Source: Adiantum capillus-veneris (taxonomy: Eukaryota; Streptophyta; Polypodiopsida; Polypodiales; Pteridaceae). From it: 64,000 nucleotides of DNA. A model generated the notes under the pieces. That model ran no database searches. It had not been told where the DNA came from and saw only the letters and a list, made by a program, of their open reading frames with translations. Positions 33,763 through 45,092 of the stretch are shown here, in pieces (position 1 is the first letter of the stretch; each line of letters begins with the position of its first letter). The position numbers were made by a program, and so were the translations under genes. The DNA lies in contig CM043952.1 of the NCBI GenBank assembly GCA_014529385.2, positions 68,577,370 through 68,641,369 of the forward strand. The letters run 5' to 3'.

Positions 33763-34035
33763 ATGAGTAAAAGCTCGTCTACGATTAGCACAATCACATA
33801 TGAAACGAAAACACCAGTAAACCGTGATGAAGAAGAAGTAACTTCCAAAGCTACATGCATACGTGGTCCTAGAATTTACATGACAGCTAGAAAGAAATTA
33901 TGCCCATACTGCAAAACTTGGTATGTTGAACCACAACAACCCAAACGAATTTCTTGTTCAAGAAGCATTTGCCAATTAAGTAAATCATTCTCTTTGTACG
34001 GAGTTTTAGACACTGGTAGAGTAGTACTCTACTAA
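33763..34035 (+). CDS. Small Cys-motif open frame upstream of gag, unrecognised
   Basis: A 90-codon frame starting MSKSSSTISTITYETKTPVN contains LCPYCKTW and, 14 residues on, SCSRSIC. That gives a CX2C...CX4C layout which might bind a metal. It ends 13 bp before the gag ATG at 34049, so both could be read from one transcript. The spacing is unlike a known Copia gag extension. It may be captured host sequence, an element-specific ORF, or chance. The Ser/Thr-rich start and basic middle (YMTARKK) are the only other features I can describe. Confidence 0.4.
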   Translation: MSKSSSTISTITYETKTPVNRDEEEVTSKATCIRGPRIYMTARKKLCPYCKTWYVEPQQPKRISCSRSICQLSKSFSLYGVLDTGRVVLY

Positions 34036-34048
34036 GACCACTCCTAAT

Positions 34049-34891
34049 ATGGAAGCCAGTGATAAATTCAACGGCACAAATTTCGTTACATGGAAAACTC
34101 GAATAAAATTCAGAATTATGAAAAAGGGATTATGGGATATTGTAGGAAGAGTACCTGCAGGGACCTCAACTAGAGAAACTTCCTCAACATTTCAGCAAAG
34201 AAATCTAAAATCTCTAGGAATTATAGGGGAAGGCTTACAAGATTTTTTTATTCATCACATTGGTTCTTGCACTACTACACGAGAAGCTTGGGTTTTACCT
34301 GAGAAAGTATTTGGTACTACTTCCAAGACATCTAAAATCATGCTCTTCATAGAGTTTTTTTCACTTACAAAAGCTGTCGACACTACTATGTCAACACACT
34401 TAAGTAAATTTAAAAGTTTACAATCACAATTAGCAGGAATCAACAAAGATGTGGAAGAATATATCAAAATAGTTGTTCTCATCGAAAGTATTTCAACTCT
34501 TGATGAGTCTTCTAGACTTGTTACCACCCTAACAAATCTCCCTACACCTATCTTAGCTGAGGTGGAGGCATCTCTCTTAGAAGAAAAAAGAAGAGTCCAT
34601 AAGAAACATGAACATTTTGAAATAAAAGGACCATACCTTACTCAAAGTAAGGAGGGCAACAAAAGTCAACGACCATTCTACAAAGGAAGGAGCTCAAGGG
34701 AACCTCAAAGGAACACATCATTCAAAGACTCCAAGAAAGGCACTGTATGCACATTTTGTGGCAAAGGCAATCACAAAGAGGAATCATATATCCTTAAACA
34801 ATGGATAAAGAAATGTGCATCGGAGAGTCAGATTCAAAATATGCAGATGAAGAAAAGACTGCCTCAGATGAGTCAAACCTTGTGCATGTAG
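34049..34891 (+). CDS. Copia-type Gag (UBN2), intact 280 codons
   Basis: The frame starts MEASDKFNGTNFVTWKTRIK and runs without a break to TAG at 34889-34891. The UBN2-type core includes KGLWDIV (about 27-32), REAWVLPEKVFGTTS, THLSKFKSLQSQLAG, IVVLIESISTLDESSRLVTT and SLLEEKRRV. A nucleocapsid motif C234-X2-C237-X4-H242-X4-Y247 keeps three of four CCHC ligands, the last Cys being Tyr, which may weaken RNA binding. No pol domain follows; only about 225 bp remain before the purine tract. Gag would assemble particles in the cytoplasm. It is the only complete gag in the window. Confidence 0.88.
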   Translation: MEASDKFNGTNFVTWKTRIKFRIMKKGLWDIVGRVPAGTSTRETSSTFQQRNLKSLGIIGEGLQDFFIHHIGSCTTTREAWVLPEKVFGTTSKTSKIMLFIEFFSLTKAVDTTMSTHLSKFKSLQSQLAGINKDVEEYIKIVVLIESISTLDESSRLVTTLTNLPTPILAEVEASLLEEKRRVHKKHEHFEIKGPYLTQSKEGNKSQRPFYKGRSSREPQRNTSFKDSKKGTVCTFCGKGNHKEESYILKQWIKKCASESQIQNMQMKKRLPQMSQTLCM

Positions 34892-35115
34892 ACGAACAAT
34901 GGGACTTCTAAAGGTCTATACAAGCTAGGAAAAGGTCTTTTTGTATCTCAAAACACCTTCTTTTAGTCTACCTAGTATCTTCCTAAGCTGGATGAACTCT
35001 CTTGTTGTATCCACCTAAGAGAACCACACAATTATAAGTGTGTTGTATCCTTAGAGTGAAACTTGAGTAGGTGTATCACAAGGCTTTGTTTGTTGTTGTG
35101 CTACGTCATCAACTT

Positions 35116-35126
35116 GAAGGAGGGTT
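35116..35126 (+). promoter_or_regulatory. Polypurine tract of the gag-only element
   Basis: GAAGGAGGGTTT-like purine run directly left of the 3' LTR. Confidence 0.75.
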
Positions 35127-35505
35127 TGTTGGAGATCAAGCATAATGACCTGGCCTAGGAGTACCTTAGTCCTAGTTTAATCTTCATTTTAAATCTTTCA
35201 ATAAGGCTAAAGGGTTTTTTGCTCTTTGGGGTCATTTTACCTTTAGCACACCCTCAATTCTCTCCCTAAATCACTCTAAGATTAGCTGTAGTCTTCCAGC
35301 TTGTCTCTCTCTCTCTCTCTCTTATTGGACCCTTTTTTATATCTCTACAATCACTCCCTAGATATAGGATTTAGTCCCCCTTTTACGCTCCCTATATATA
35401 GGGACATCTCGTTTTGTATCTTTAAGTGTTCTTTATCAGTTTCAACATATTGCAAATTAGTTCTCATGCTTTAAATCAGTCTCTATCAATTCTATTAATC
35501 TAATA
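35127..35505 (+). repeat. 3' LTR of the gag-only element (379 bp)
   Basis: Begins TGTTGGAGATCAAGC, carries the same TATATATAGGGAC block at about 35393-35405, and ends ATTAATCTAATA. It is shorter than the 5' LTR by 84 bp, almost exactly the CT-tract difference. Confidence 0.92.
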
Positions 35506-35554
35506 TTTACCAAGCTACATGTGCACATTTTTCCTTGATTTGGCATGTTGGGAG

Positions 35555-35575
35555 ACATGGATCATGATCCATGTA
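35555..35575. repeat. 21-bp near-palindrome, copy 4
   Basis: Core GGATCATGATCC between ACAT and ATGTA. It lies beyond the inserted LTR element. Confidence 0.75.
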
Positions 35576-35670
35576 TAACAACATTTCTAGACTCTGTGAT
35601 TGCAGGAATGTATAAGAACTTTCAAGAGCAGCATTTTTCACAATAATTATCTGGTTTTGGAGGTTGGGGG

Positions 35671-35691
35671 ACATGGATTGCGATCCGTGTT
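35671..35691. repeat. 21-bp near-palindrome, copy 5
   Basis: Core GGATTGCGATCC, right arm GTGTT. Confidence 0.75.
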
Positions 35692-35699
35692 CCACCACC

Positions 35700-35989
35700 T
35701 TTGGTAATTGTTTAATATGGCCTAATTCTACCTAGTGAAGGAGTTTTTTGTTGAAAAAATAATTGAATTTAGACTTCATTTATTATCCCAAATGTTCTCT
35801 AATAGTTTAGGGATTTTCCACTTTTGATTTGATTGATTGATACAATTTTTGTGATTTTGTTTTTCACATTTGACCATGTATAACTGTTATTACACTAATA
35901 AGGAGCATACTTATGAAATCTGGTTGGGTATGGGTGTCTGGTGTGGCTATATCATGTAAAAATCCAACAAAAATCTCTAGGTCAACAAG

Positions 35990-36044
<55 letters not shown>

Positions 36045-37299
36045 AATGCAAATGAGATCTAATTTGCCCTTTTTTTTGCCTATATGTGCCCGATTTACCC
36101 CAAAGTGTATACTTACCTTATTTACTCACATTTCCTACAACATACCACCTATGGCTCAGATGGCTCATCATTTGGACATATGGTCACTAATTACTCTTGA
36201 TTTTACGATTCTGGTCCGTCTTAATTTTGCCCAAATTTTGACATGTACCATATCCTTCCAAGCTTGACATGCTCAAAGCTCTTGTTTTGTAGATTTAGTG
36301 TTTTCTTTAACACTAGTCATGTAATTGGACACTTAAGTGTCCGGTATTGGCAGTTTATTTGTCAAGCTAGAAAGAAGTTTTTTACATCTTGCTTCTACCA
36401 TAGGTTGGTAATGAGGGAAACAAAACACTAGTTTTTTCTCCATGTCAAAACACAATTTCTATGGAGAGAAATATGGTAATTTGTAAGTCATAAATTTTAG
36501 TACAATTTCAAGTTGTTTTGCCAAAAAAAACATAAAATTATTATATATTTTTTGTAGAGTTGGCCTTTTTTATGTTTATAAAATCCAAGTGTTAGTAGTT
36601 AGTGTTACCAAACAATGGAATGCTCTTCAAATACTAGTTTCCAAGACACACACAAATTATAGACATAATTTCATACTTGAGCACATGCTAAATAAGAGCA
36701 TAATTTTGGTCTTCCAAAGGCCCCCTAATGGAATTGGGGCTATTGTAGTGCAGTTTGAAAACTACAAATGACTTTATATGTTGAAACCAAGAAACTACAT
36801 AATTTTTTGGCTCCCTAACTCACTTAAATCTCGTTGCTTGAATTTTTTTGTGTGCAAAAACTCTTGAAAGTCTTGAATTCTCCATAATAACATTGAAACC
36901 AAGGTTGTAGGCGCCCCAATTGTGTATGTACCACGTACTTTGATACATTTAGTTAATCTACGTGGAAACTTTAATATTATCTAAGGTTTTGAATGCTTAT
37001 GTCTCAAGAATGAAAATATCTCTTACGCAGTTTTGAACATTTAAAATGATCCAATAATTCTTGCATACAAAAGCCCTTCTACTTGCCATCTTGAGTCCTC
37101 AATGGAAAAGATAAGCAAAGTATCACTTTCTAAAACTCATGACATAGTTTTCTTTGTATACAATGAAATGATGGAAATGGCCATATCAAACACGTAGAAC
37201 TTTCTATTATTTATATACTTAAAAGTCAATTTTTTTGCACATGAAACTTTCAATTATTTATCAGGATACATCGTCACCACAACAGACATATACTCTATA
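35700..37299. other. No gene recognised
   Basis: AT-rich DNA with one CT microsatellite at 35993-36044. Frames are short and without domains. Confidence 0.45.
35993..36044. repeat. (CT)n microsatellite, about 52 bp
   Basis: Uninterrupted CT tract. Confidence 0.97.
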
Positions 37300-37882
37300 G
37301 GATTTAGCGATCCCACAACCCCAGCTTCTGCTTCACCTTCTTACGCTTCACCTTGGCCAAATACACCATATCATCATAGATTTTCATTAAAAATTCCACC
37401 TTTTCTCTAATCTTTGGATGCAACAAATCAAGGAACTTTGATATTTTGAAGTACAAGATGCCGCTAAACCCTGTAGCAACCTCTAATCACCCCCAACAAG
37501 CTTCAAATTGCTGAAGCAAGAGCATAAAGTCTTGACTTACATCTTGGTGCAATGCCTTTAGCTTTGCACCTGCTTCCACCGGAGAAACAACCTTTCAAAA
37601 ATGCCCAAGAAATTGATTTCGCAACTCCTACAATGAGCTTTGATGTCACTCTTTGACCATCAAGCCATACCTTCGTGCATCAGCACATGAACATTGGCAT
37701 CGTCTACAGATTCTCTGCGTTTGTCATCATATGCATCAATATCATCCATAACTCAAAATCTGCTACCCAATCCTCCGAGTCTTCAACACCTATGAAAATG
37801 GGGCCAATGCTTGGCTCCATCATCTTTGCTTACTTGAAATCCGACCATTTCACATTTCACCACACCATTCGCCAACAATTTA
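37300..37882 (-). pseudogene. Retrotransposon gag remnant
   Basis: On the minus strand from about 37832 the text reads MMEPSIGPIFIGVEDSEDWV, ADFELW and then, in shifted frames, DIDAYDDKRRESVDDANVHV, SCEINFLGIFERLF, SKLKALHQDVSQDF and LLLQQFEACWG. It continues FSGILYFKISKFLDLLHPKI, REKVEFLMKIYDDMVYLAKV and KRKKVKQKLG. The order (DWVADFE..., ...LKALHQ..., ...KIREKVE...YDDMVYLAK) is that of Ty3/Gypsy gag capsid regions. Several frameshifts and stops are present. The large plus-strand frame over the same bases (37675-38337) is treated as its antisense shadow. No LTR or primer binding site was found to the right. Confidence 0.6.
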
Positions 37883-39018
37883 TCAGCTTCAAACTCAATT
37901 TTCAATTTCAATTAGGAGCAATCAGTGTGCTCCTTTGTGGGGCACTAGAAGATAGAGAGGGGGAATGGGGAACATGCCCAACACACACACAAATGCCCCT
38001 ATATAGCTCAAGGTATTCTCAACACCCCTGTCCTCTCAAATTCACCTTCAAAAAAGACCATTTTCATCTGCACGGCCTCACTTGCACACTCCACAATGTG
38101 CACACAACCTTCAAGACACTAAATCCATTGCACTTCCACATTTCCACTCACACAACACCTATCTTTCTCTCTCTCTTTGCACAACACACCCTTGGGGGGG
38201 CACACATGTGTTGCAACACACACCCAAAAATACACGCACAAGAGCAGAAGAAAGAAGGTGGAAAGGGGGAGCTAACACAAAAGGCCACAATGATGGCTTC
38301 TCCTTGCTCAAAAAACCTATTTACAAATATTCTTTAACAAAAACCATCGCCACTTTGCTATCCCCTTACTTTCATTGAGCCCTTGAGTATCTAAAGAAAC
38401 CTCCCTTGGTCTTGCTTCACCTTCCAAAAAACCAAAGAAGTCCCCCCAAAAATGTCTTTTTGCCCCCTCTAATAGAGGGTCTTTTCAAATTTTGGAAGCT
38501 TGCATCTAATTGGTCTAGCCCATGGGCATTGCCCTGCCATGTCATCACCTTCTATGCCCAAAAAGGCCGCCGTAAGCCACCCGGATCCGCTCACACAATG
38601 CCAAATATCACCATTCAGTGCCCGCACGGGTCGACCCTCGCAGAGCCAGCCCTCTCAAATACCATAGCCAGTGCCTACGGGATCTCCTTCTCCCTCTACC
38701 ATGTGATGCCAAGTACCTTGACCCGTCCATCTATATATATACCCCTCATGCAGGTTTACAATCTCCAAAGTTTGCATCTCATTTAAAAAAAAGGTAACTA
38801 ACAAGATTACCTCTACTTTTGAAACAAAGGTTCATAAACAAAACTAAAAACTAAAATTGACTTTTAATGCAAGACATATTTAAACTTGCACGGAAACTAA
38901 AGTTTTTCTAAAAGTTAAGAGAAACCATTACAATAAACATAGGCAATCTATTTGCCACTTCTTCATAACAAAAAAATTCAAAACTCTGTCTTAATACTAA
39001 ATCAAGCCCAAATATTTA
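37883..39018. other. No gene recognised
   Basis: Rich in CACA and C/A-biased text at 37980-38280 and with a GC-richer block at 38560-38660. I see no LTR, coding domain or RNA gene. Confidence 0.4.
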
Positions 39019-39301
39019 TGGATTGATAGGAAACTCTTCTTCCTCTTTGTCCTCCTCATCCTCTTCATGATTAGTTGGAGGAGAAACATCTTCACCACCA
39101 TCAACATGACTGATCCCATCTCGTGTAACCACCACATTTGGATCCTCATAAGGTTCCAGATCAACAAATTGCATTCCATCGTCTGGTCCAAAGGGAGGTT
39201 GTGGTTCGTCTGATGCATCCACAACCCTTGGATGTGTTGCCATGTTTTTCATACCAACTTCTTGAAATTCATCTGGCAACTCCTTGAGTGTAGTAACACG
39301 T
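39019..39301 (-). pseudogene. C-terminal piece of an unrecognised acidic protein, cut by the Gypsy LTR
   Basis: The minus-strand frame enters from the LTR boundary as RVTTLKELPDEFQEVGMKNM, then HPRVVDASDEPQPPFGPDDG, MQFVDLEPYEDPNVVVTRDG and an acidic tail ending EEEEFPINP before TAA at about 39016. It is open right up to base 39301, where the Gypsy element starts. The upstream part may be the minus-strand frames at 48246-49593 on the other side of the element, but without a target duplication this link is only inference. No known domain is apparent. Confidence 0.45.
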
Positions 39302-40329
39302 TGTTAGGAGTTTTTGGAAGAAGTGATTGTACATATGTACATACACATGCATGGTGCATCGAATAAAGGATTGTCCATTTTCCACAGCCATGTGGTCACG
39401 TGGGGCCCACATGTGTACATGCAGGACATTGTGTACATAGCACATCAATTTTCATCGTCACCAGTATCAGTGTGTTTTTTCTATAATAATGAGGAGTTTT
39501 TAGAGCGTAAAAATTCTCGAGGAAGTTATCAGCGGGCCGACGACATGAGGTAAGCAGGTGCATCAAGTGGCATCTAGTGGCGTCAGGAGGTCGAAGGGGA
39601 TCAAGACTTGCACATGGATAAGTACGGACACAACATGGGTGTTTTTTTGTGATCAATTATGCAAAAAGGTCATCATGAGAACTAAACTTGGGGGCCACTT
39701 CACGTGATTGCGGGATGCATTATTGAAAAAAGTTGAGTGCCAGGTGTGCGGATGGATACTACGTGGCCATTTTTTGGCCTGGTTCGGGGTTCATTTGAGG
39801 TCGATCAAAAGAACAAAGGTGCCCAAGGGATAAATTTAAGTGTGGACACTGCAAACGTAAGAAAAAAACCAGCAAAACATGGAGAGAAGAGGAGGAACAG
39901 CCGCAACTCAATTTTTGCTGTTTTGGCCATAAACTGCTCGTCCGAGGTCGGATTCGAGCACTTTGATATTATAGACTGGGGCTTTTGACCGTTCTAAATG
40001 CAATGATGCTATCCATTTTGCCAAATTCCTCACTTTTTTTTGCTTTTTTGACTGTGTAAGTTTCTCCTATGAGCGAAGCCTTTGCTCAAATTTGTATTGT
40101 ATCTAGCATATTCCATCCATCTTGTGTGAGCTATTTGTCCCATTGGTGTTGGCCCAAGCTCAATTGTATATGAACATCAAAAATATTTCTCTTTTGAGCT
40201 GAGTTTTGTTTTTTGTGTGCGTGTGTGTGTGTGTGTGTTGAGTGGGAAAATGGATAGTCTCTCTCCTCTCACTCCATCAGTGTGTTCCCTGTTCGGCCAA
40301 GTGGGTTGTGTAAGCTGAGTGGTGCCCCA

Positions 40330-40409
<80 letters not shown>

Positions 40410-40474
40410 CATTCCAAGAGTGTGTGTTGGGTGATTATAGAGGCGTTGTGTGTGTTTCCATCCCGCTCACATTC
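39302..40474 (+). repeat. 5' LTR of the Gypsy element (~1,173 bp)
   Basis: Starts TGTTAGGAGTTTTTGGAAG and can be followed to CCATCCCGCTCACATT, where similarity with the 3' LTR ends. It contains a GT microsatellite (40332-40408), a shorter one near 40214-40238, and one copy of the unit that is triplicated in the 3' LTR. The exact right end is uncertain by a few bases. Confidence 0.9.
40332..40408. repeat. (GT)n microsatellite in the 5' LTR, about 77 bp
   Basis: Uninterrupted GT tract preceded by GTGCCCCATA. Frames across it are poly(Cys-Val) artefacts. Confidence 0.97.
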
Positions 40475-40476
40475 TT

Positions 40477-40490
40477 TTGGCGCCCCCCCA
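40477..40490 (+). promoter_or_regulatory. Primer binding site of the Gypsy element
   Basis: TTGGCGCCCCCCCA directly follows the 5' LTR. TTGGCGCC at this place is the common start of primer sites in plant Gypsy elements. Confidence 0.75.
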
Positions 40491-41525
40491 CTGAGGATCT
40501 TCTTTGAGTACCTTCAGCTTCGGATTACAGGTTGCAAATCACAGGTTACATGTTTCAGGTTACAGGTTACAGATTACAGGTATAGGTATAGGTGATACAC
40601 ACAGGTATAGGTAGCTGGAGTAGAGTGATATACTAGCAAGTGGGAGTCACTTGCAGTTGTCATGGATCTGCATCATTTGGCGCCTGTTTGAGCGCATTTT
40701 TTGGTATTGTACGTTACTTGTGGATTCTGCCAATGTACGCCTTTGTGGATCCATACTTGGCTTTATTTGGCATTCCCAACCATTCGTGAGACTTGGTCCC
40801 GAAGATAGTCATTTCTGAGACTTGACTATACGAGATTTGCATAAGCCTTCGTGAGAGGGTCGTGGTGAGGTTTAATTGAGCTGGGGGATTCTCAAATGTG
40901 AGATCCTTTTGGTGATACAGGTGGCTGGAGTACCCTTTTTGTGACCTCGTCATAGGCTATGTACTAGTGATTCCTACTTGATGCTTGGGTTCCATTGTTG
41001 GCAGGTTATGCATACATATACGGTCTATATTTTGGGTTCTTACTGCTCTACTTTTAGGGGACTCTGCCAAAAAATTTCCAAGTTGTGATGGCTGATTTTT
41101 TGGTCTTTTGAGCCATTTATGTTGTTATGGTGCTAAAATTTGGCAAAATCAGAGGGTAATTAGTCAAGTGTGCTTTCTTAGGAGCTGCATGGATGGCTTT
41201 TAATGGATAATCACGACGGACCTCAGTTCACTCCTTTTCATTTTTCACAACGAATCCATATAAATGTTCATGAGGACAGTAAGATTTTTTACCAACAACA
41301 CATAGTCTTTATGTTTCGGCCAAGAAGATTAAGAGAGATACTGGAATCTCCTTTGCCTGTTGTTATTCCAATGATTAACTATGAAAACTCATTTGATGTG
41401 CATGTGTTCATCCTTTCTAAAAGCTTGAGCTCCATTGAAGTTTCTAGGGATTGAGTCAGTAAAAAGTTTTGGGTTCTTGCACGTGTATTAGAAGGGGTTC
41501 TCAAAGCATTGAAACTTGGGTAGCC
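40491..41525 (+). other. Leader of the Gypsy element with short ACAGGT repeats
   Basis: Between 40520 and 40610 the motif TTACAGGT/ATAGGT recurs about ten times. The block 40856-40920 (GAGCTGGGGGATTCTCAAAT and GGTGATACAGG) is close to 19388-19450 in the Copia leader. A frame of 83 codons at 41203-41454 has no recognised domain. Confidence 0.6.
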
Positions 41526-42270
41526 ATGGCTTTCTCTTATCCGGAATTTCATGGAAGAAGTGATGAAGATGTGGAAGACTTTTTGGAAAAGATGGAGGTT
41601 TCTTGCATTACCAACTAGAATCATGATCCTGCACAAATGTTATGTCTTCTCCAGATTTGTTTGAAGAGTGATGCACGAGTTTGATCCAAAGAATTTGAAG
41701 AGGAGTTGCATGCGGCTGATCCACCTGTGAGATTAAGTTGGGACAATCTGCGGCATGGATTGTAAGTGGAGTTTGTGAAGACAGAAGATCTTGACAAAGT
41801 GTGGCAAGAAGTACAAGGTTTGGTGCAAAGGGAAGTTGATCCAGTAGATGCATACATACGTAAGTTTTCAATGGCATGGGAGAGGATGTGCAAGGCCTTA
41901 GCACCACAGGTACCCCCACCTGACATGATGAAGAAGGATAGGTTCTTGGCTAGTCTTTGGGAGAATATACGTTGGAGAGTGGAGCTAAAGAAGCCTAGGA
42001 CTTATGAAGATGCACTAGATGTAGCGAGGAACAAAGAGTGGAAGATGAGAATAATGAGTCATCTAAGAGTAGAGTCTTTGCCCAGAAGGTCTGAGTTTCA
42101 GTAGATGGATTCTTTGCAAGGTCGCACGCCAGGGGTTCATCATGAACCAATAGTTTCTGTTACTCCTCAGGTTATGCTAGCAGTGGTCACTACAGTAGTG
42201 CAAGATGATGGGCTAAGGCATGAGGCAAGTGGTAGATTTAATGAAGAATCTAAGTCTAAACATGCTAGGT
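41526..42270 (+). pseudogene. gag of the Gypsy element (broken)
   Basis: ATG at 41526 opens MAFSYPEFHGRSDEDVEDFL, EKMEVSCITN then stops. The same frame resumes several times: WDNLRHGL, then from 41766 EFVKTEDLDKVWQEVQGLVQ, REVDPVDAYIRKFSMAWERM, MMKKDRFLASLWENIRWRVE and YEDALDVARNKEWKMR. Another stop falls at 42102. This is a retrotransposon capsid domain. The frame shifts near 42220-42270 into the nucleocapsid/protease frame. Stops at about 41618, 41681, 41763 and 42102 are visible. Confidence 0.8.
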
Positions 42271-43275
42271 AATGTGGAAAATAATCGAGGTCGAGGGAGG
42301 TTTGCAAATCATTCAGGAGGTAAAGAAATACCCAAGAATGGTGTTGGACAAAGCAATGGTAGAGTTTGGAGAGAGACACCGATGTGTTATAATTGCGGAG
42401 AGTTGGGCCACATCAGCCCACAATGTGATAAGCCACCAAGGATGGGGAAAGACATGTATCCATTGCCAAGAGAGGTGCTAACTAGGTCAAATGATTATGG
42501 CATTGAAATTAATGGAGAAGAAGGAACCAGTGGATTAACCCAGGAGGAAATGGGAAAGACAAAAGTGATAAGTCTGATCACCTTGGAGAAGGTAGCAAAA
42601 TTGGAGGATACATTACTGATGCCTATTGGGAAGAGGACCACACAAGATAATGAAGGAAGAAGTGGCGTAGGTCCTAGTAAGAAGAAGGGAACGAGCCATG
42701 AAGGTGAGGATGTCAAGGCCAAGAGCAAAAGAAGGGCCCGTCGCAAGTTTCATGTTTTAGATTTTCCACTAGGGGATGGGCAATTAAGCTATGACTTGAA
42801 GGAGGATCTGACAAGCAGGAAAGCAGATGCTACTTTTGGGCAGCTTATAGAGATAGTGCCTAAGCTAAAGCGACAGTGGAAGAGGATGGTTAACCCAATG
42901 GAGAAAGAGCCAGACAGAGGTTTAGTGAAGGTGTTGGCGATGGATGAGCTACCAGACATTTTCCCAATAGTAGATGTGTGGCACAAAAGAAAAAATTTGG
43001 GACAAGGTTATGTTGATGGAGGAGCCCAAATATGTGTCATAACACACTCATGCATTGAGAAGATGGGTCTTACAGTGACTGGGGTGTCAGGCTTTAGGAT
43101 CAAATTGGCAAACCATCAGAAAGTAAAATGTTTGGGTGTTGTAAAGAGCTTAGAAGTGGAGTCATATAATGCAAAGGTGGTGGTTGATTTTCATGTGATG
43201 CCAGTGGGGTTGGGATCATATCCTATTATACTAGGTAGACCATGGTTATGTGCAGTGGGAGCTGTTCAAGATTAA
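42220..43275 (+). pseudogene. Nucleocapsid and retropepsin segment of the Gypsy element
   Basis: This 351-codon open frame carries a CCHC zinc knuckle, CYNCGELGHISPQC (about residues 56-69), a Lys/Glu-rich linker, and near the C-terminus an aspartic protease. The active-site loop reads YVDGGAQICVI (Asp-Gly-Gly, a variant known in plant Gypsy proteases), and the later motif is PIILGRPWLC. It stops at TAA 43273-43275. An acidic stretch in other frames (LDEDEDESSDEHY, about 43345-43395) follows before reverse transcriptase. It is the longest open frame in this element. Confidence 0.85.
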
Positions 43276-43545
43276 AGACGTGGTCTGATTAGCCTCTATG
43301 GAAGACAGGTGCCAAGAAGTTATATAATATGGACACAAGGAAACGATTGGAGGAACTTGATGAAGATGAGGATGAGTCTAGTGATGAACACTATTCCACA
43401 GTGTCTAACAAGGACAATGATAGTACTACCGACAGTGATGAGGATGTTGATGTTGCATTTCTTCTGATAGGACAAAGAAATCCATGAGTCTGGTTTAGGC
43501 GCATTTGCAAATGAGATTGAAGATGAAAGTGAAGGGCCTTACAAA

Positions 43546-45092
43546 GTGATTGAAGGGATGATGCAAACCAAGGTTGAACTGTCAAAAAAGCGGGAATTGA
43601 TGACAGAAATGATTAGTGGAGACCTCTCAGCTATGGATAAGGAGATATATTTGCACATGCTGGCTAGTTTTCTTGATTTGTTGATTACTTCATATGAAGA
43701 TATTAGTGGGTTAAAAGGAGAAGAGATGCATATAGAGCTGAAAAAGGGTGCTAAGACAGTGCAGCAAAGGCTAAGAAGGATGTGTCAAGAGCAGATGGAA
43801 GCCTTGCGAGAAGAGGTGGACAAGTTATTGAAGGCAAGGTTCATAGTCCCAGTGGAGACCACATAATGGGTGAGTGCAGTAGTAGTCAGCTCAAAGAACG
43901 ATGGAAAGAAGTGGAGGATTTGTGTAGATTTTAAACCCTTAAATGCAGCCACCACTAAGAAGAGCTCATATCCTCTTCCATTCATTGATCAGATCTTATA
44001 TTCAACGGCGGCAGGTTATGAAAGGTACAGTGTGTGTGATGGTTTTTCAGGCTATTTTCAATTGAAGATTTCTCTTAAAGACCGAACAAAGACAACTTTT
44101 ATTATTCCATGGGTTGTCAAATGGCATCTTTCTATCAAGAGAAAGAAAATTGGGTATTGGCACCATTCATTGGTAGTTGTGTTAAAGCTTTTATGGACAA
44201 CTTCTGTGTCTACAACAGTATGGCTGAACACCATGAGAAGTTGCAAATGGTATTGGCTAGATATGATGAATGCAAAGGACAACTAAATCCAAAAAAATGT
44301 CATCTAGCACAGGCAAGGGTGAAGCTATTGGGCCATATGGTGTCAAAAAATGGCATTGAGGCTGATCCAAACAAAGTTAAGTCTATTATTCTTCTTCCAT
44401 CACCTAACAGTACAAAGCAATTGGCAACCTTTATACACAAAGTGAAGTACATGGTGCGATTTATTCCGTTGTCTTCACAACTCCTTTTTCCATTACAACA
44501 AGTGGCAAAGCATGATCCATTGCAATGGGATGACAAGTGTGAAGAAGTGTTTCAAGAGGTGAAAGAGGTGTTAGGGGGGTTGTCAGCCATCCAGGCTCCT
44601 GATTGGGAGCAAGTGTTTTATGTAAATCCATTAGTAGGGGATGATTCCATTCGAGCCATGCTATTGCAAAAGGGGAAGGGCAGCCATTATATGAGGTTAG
44701 TGTATTGTGCAAGCCGAGTGAGGTTGGTCGCAGAAAGAAAATTGTTGGAAGTAGAGGTAGTGATGGCTAGTGTAATATTTGCTTGTCGACGATTTTGTCA
44801 TTACTTGCTACCACGACCTTTTGTTTTCTTAACGAGTTACACCTTTGTGCCACAACTAATTAATGGCACTAACATGTTAAACATGGTCAAGAAATGGGTA
44901 ATTGAGTTGCAAGAGTTTGAGTTCTCTTTTTTAGTGGAAGATAGTACAAGAGCTACCCTAGTTGATTTGTTGACTTACAAGGAGAATCCCATTCTTGTTA
45001 AGAAAGAGGTGGTGAGAAGGGTAGTTGAAGAAGTACCACAGATCAGCAATGCACATGTGATGCTCTTTGATGGCTCATACGAAACGAGCTAG
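43546..45092 (+). pseudogene. Reverse transcriptase and RNase H of the Gypsy element (inactive)
   Basis: The frame 43546-43866 gives the connector with LRRMCQEQMEALREEVDKLL and FIVPVETT, stops at TAA 43864, and reads on as WVSAVVVSSKND, KWRICVDFKPLN and SVCDGFSGYFQLKI. Near 44110 the frame changes and continues MASFYQEKENWVLAPF. The catalytic box there is FMDNF (44190-44204) instead of F/YMDDF, so the second metal-binding Asp is lost. Then come GHMVSKNGIEADPNKVKSI and the RNase H-like region (AIQAPDWEQVFYVNPLVGDD, VYCASRVRLVAERKLLEVEV). The stop is at 45090-45092. Confidence 0.88.

Noticed and set aside
37675-38337. 220-codon plus-strand open frame
   Set aside because: Its left part is antisense to a recognisable gag remnant and the right part is His/Thr-rich low complexity; no domain.
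40319-40595. Cys-Val repeat open frames over the GT tract (and Thr-His frames near 47774-47998)
   Set aside because: Translation artefacts of a GT microsatellite inside an LTR.
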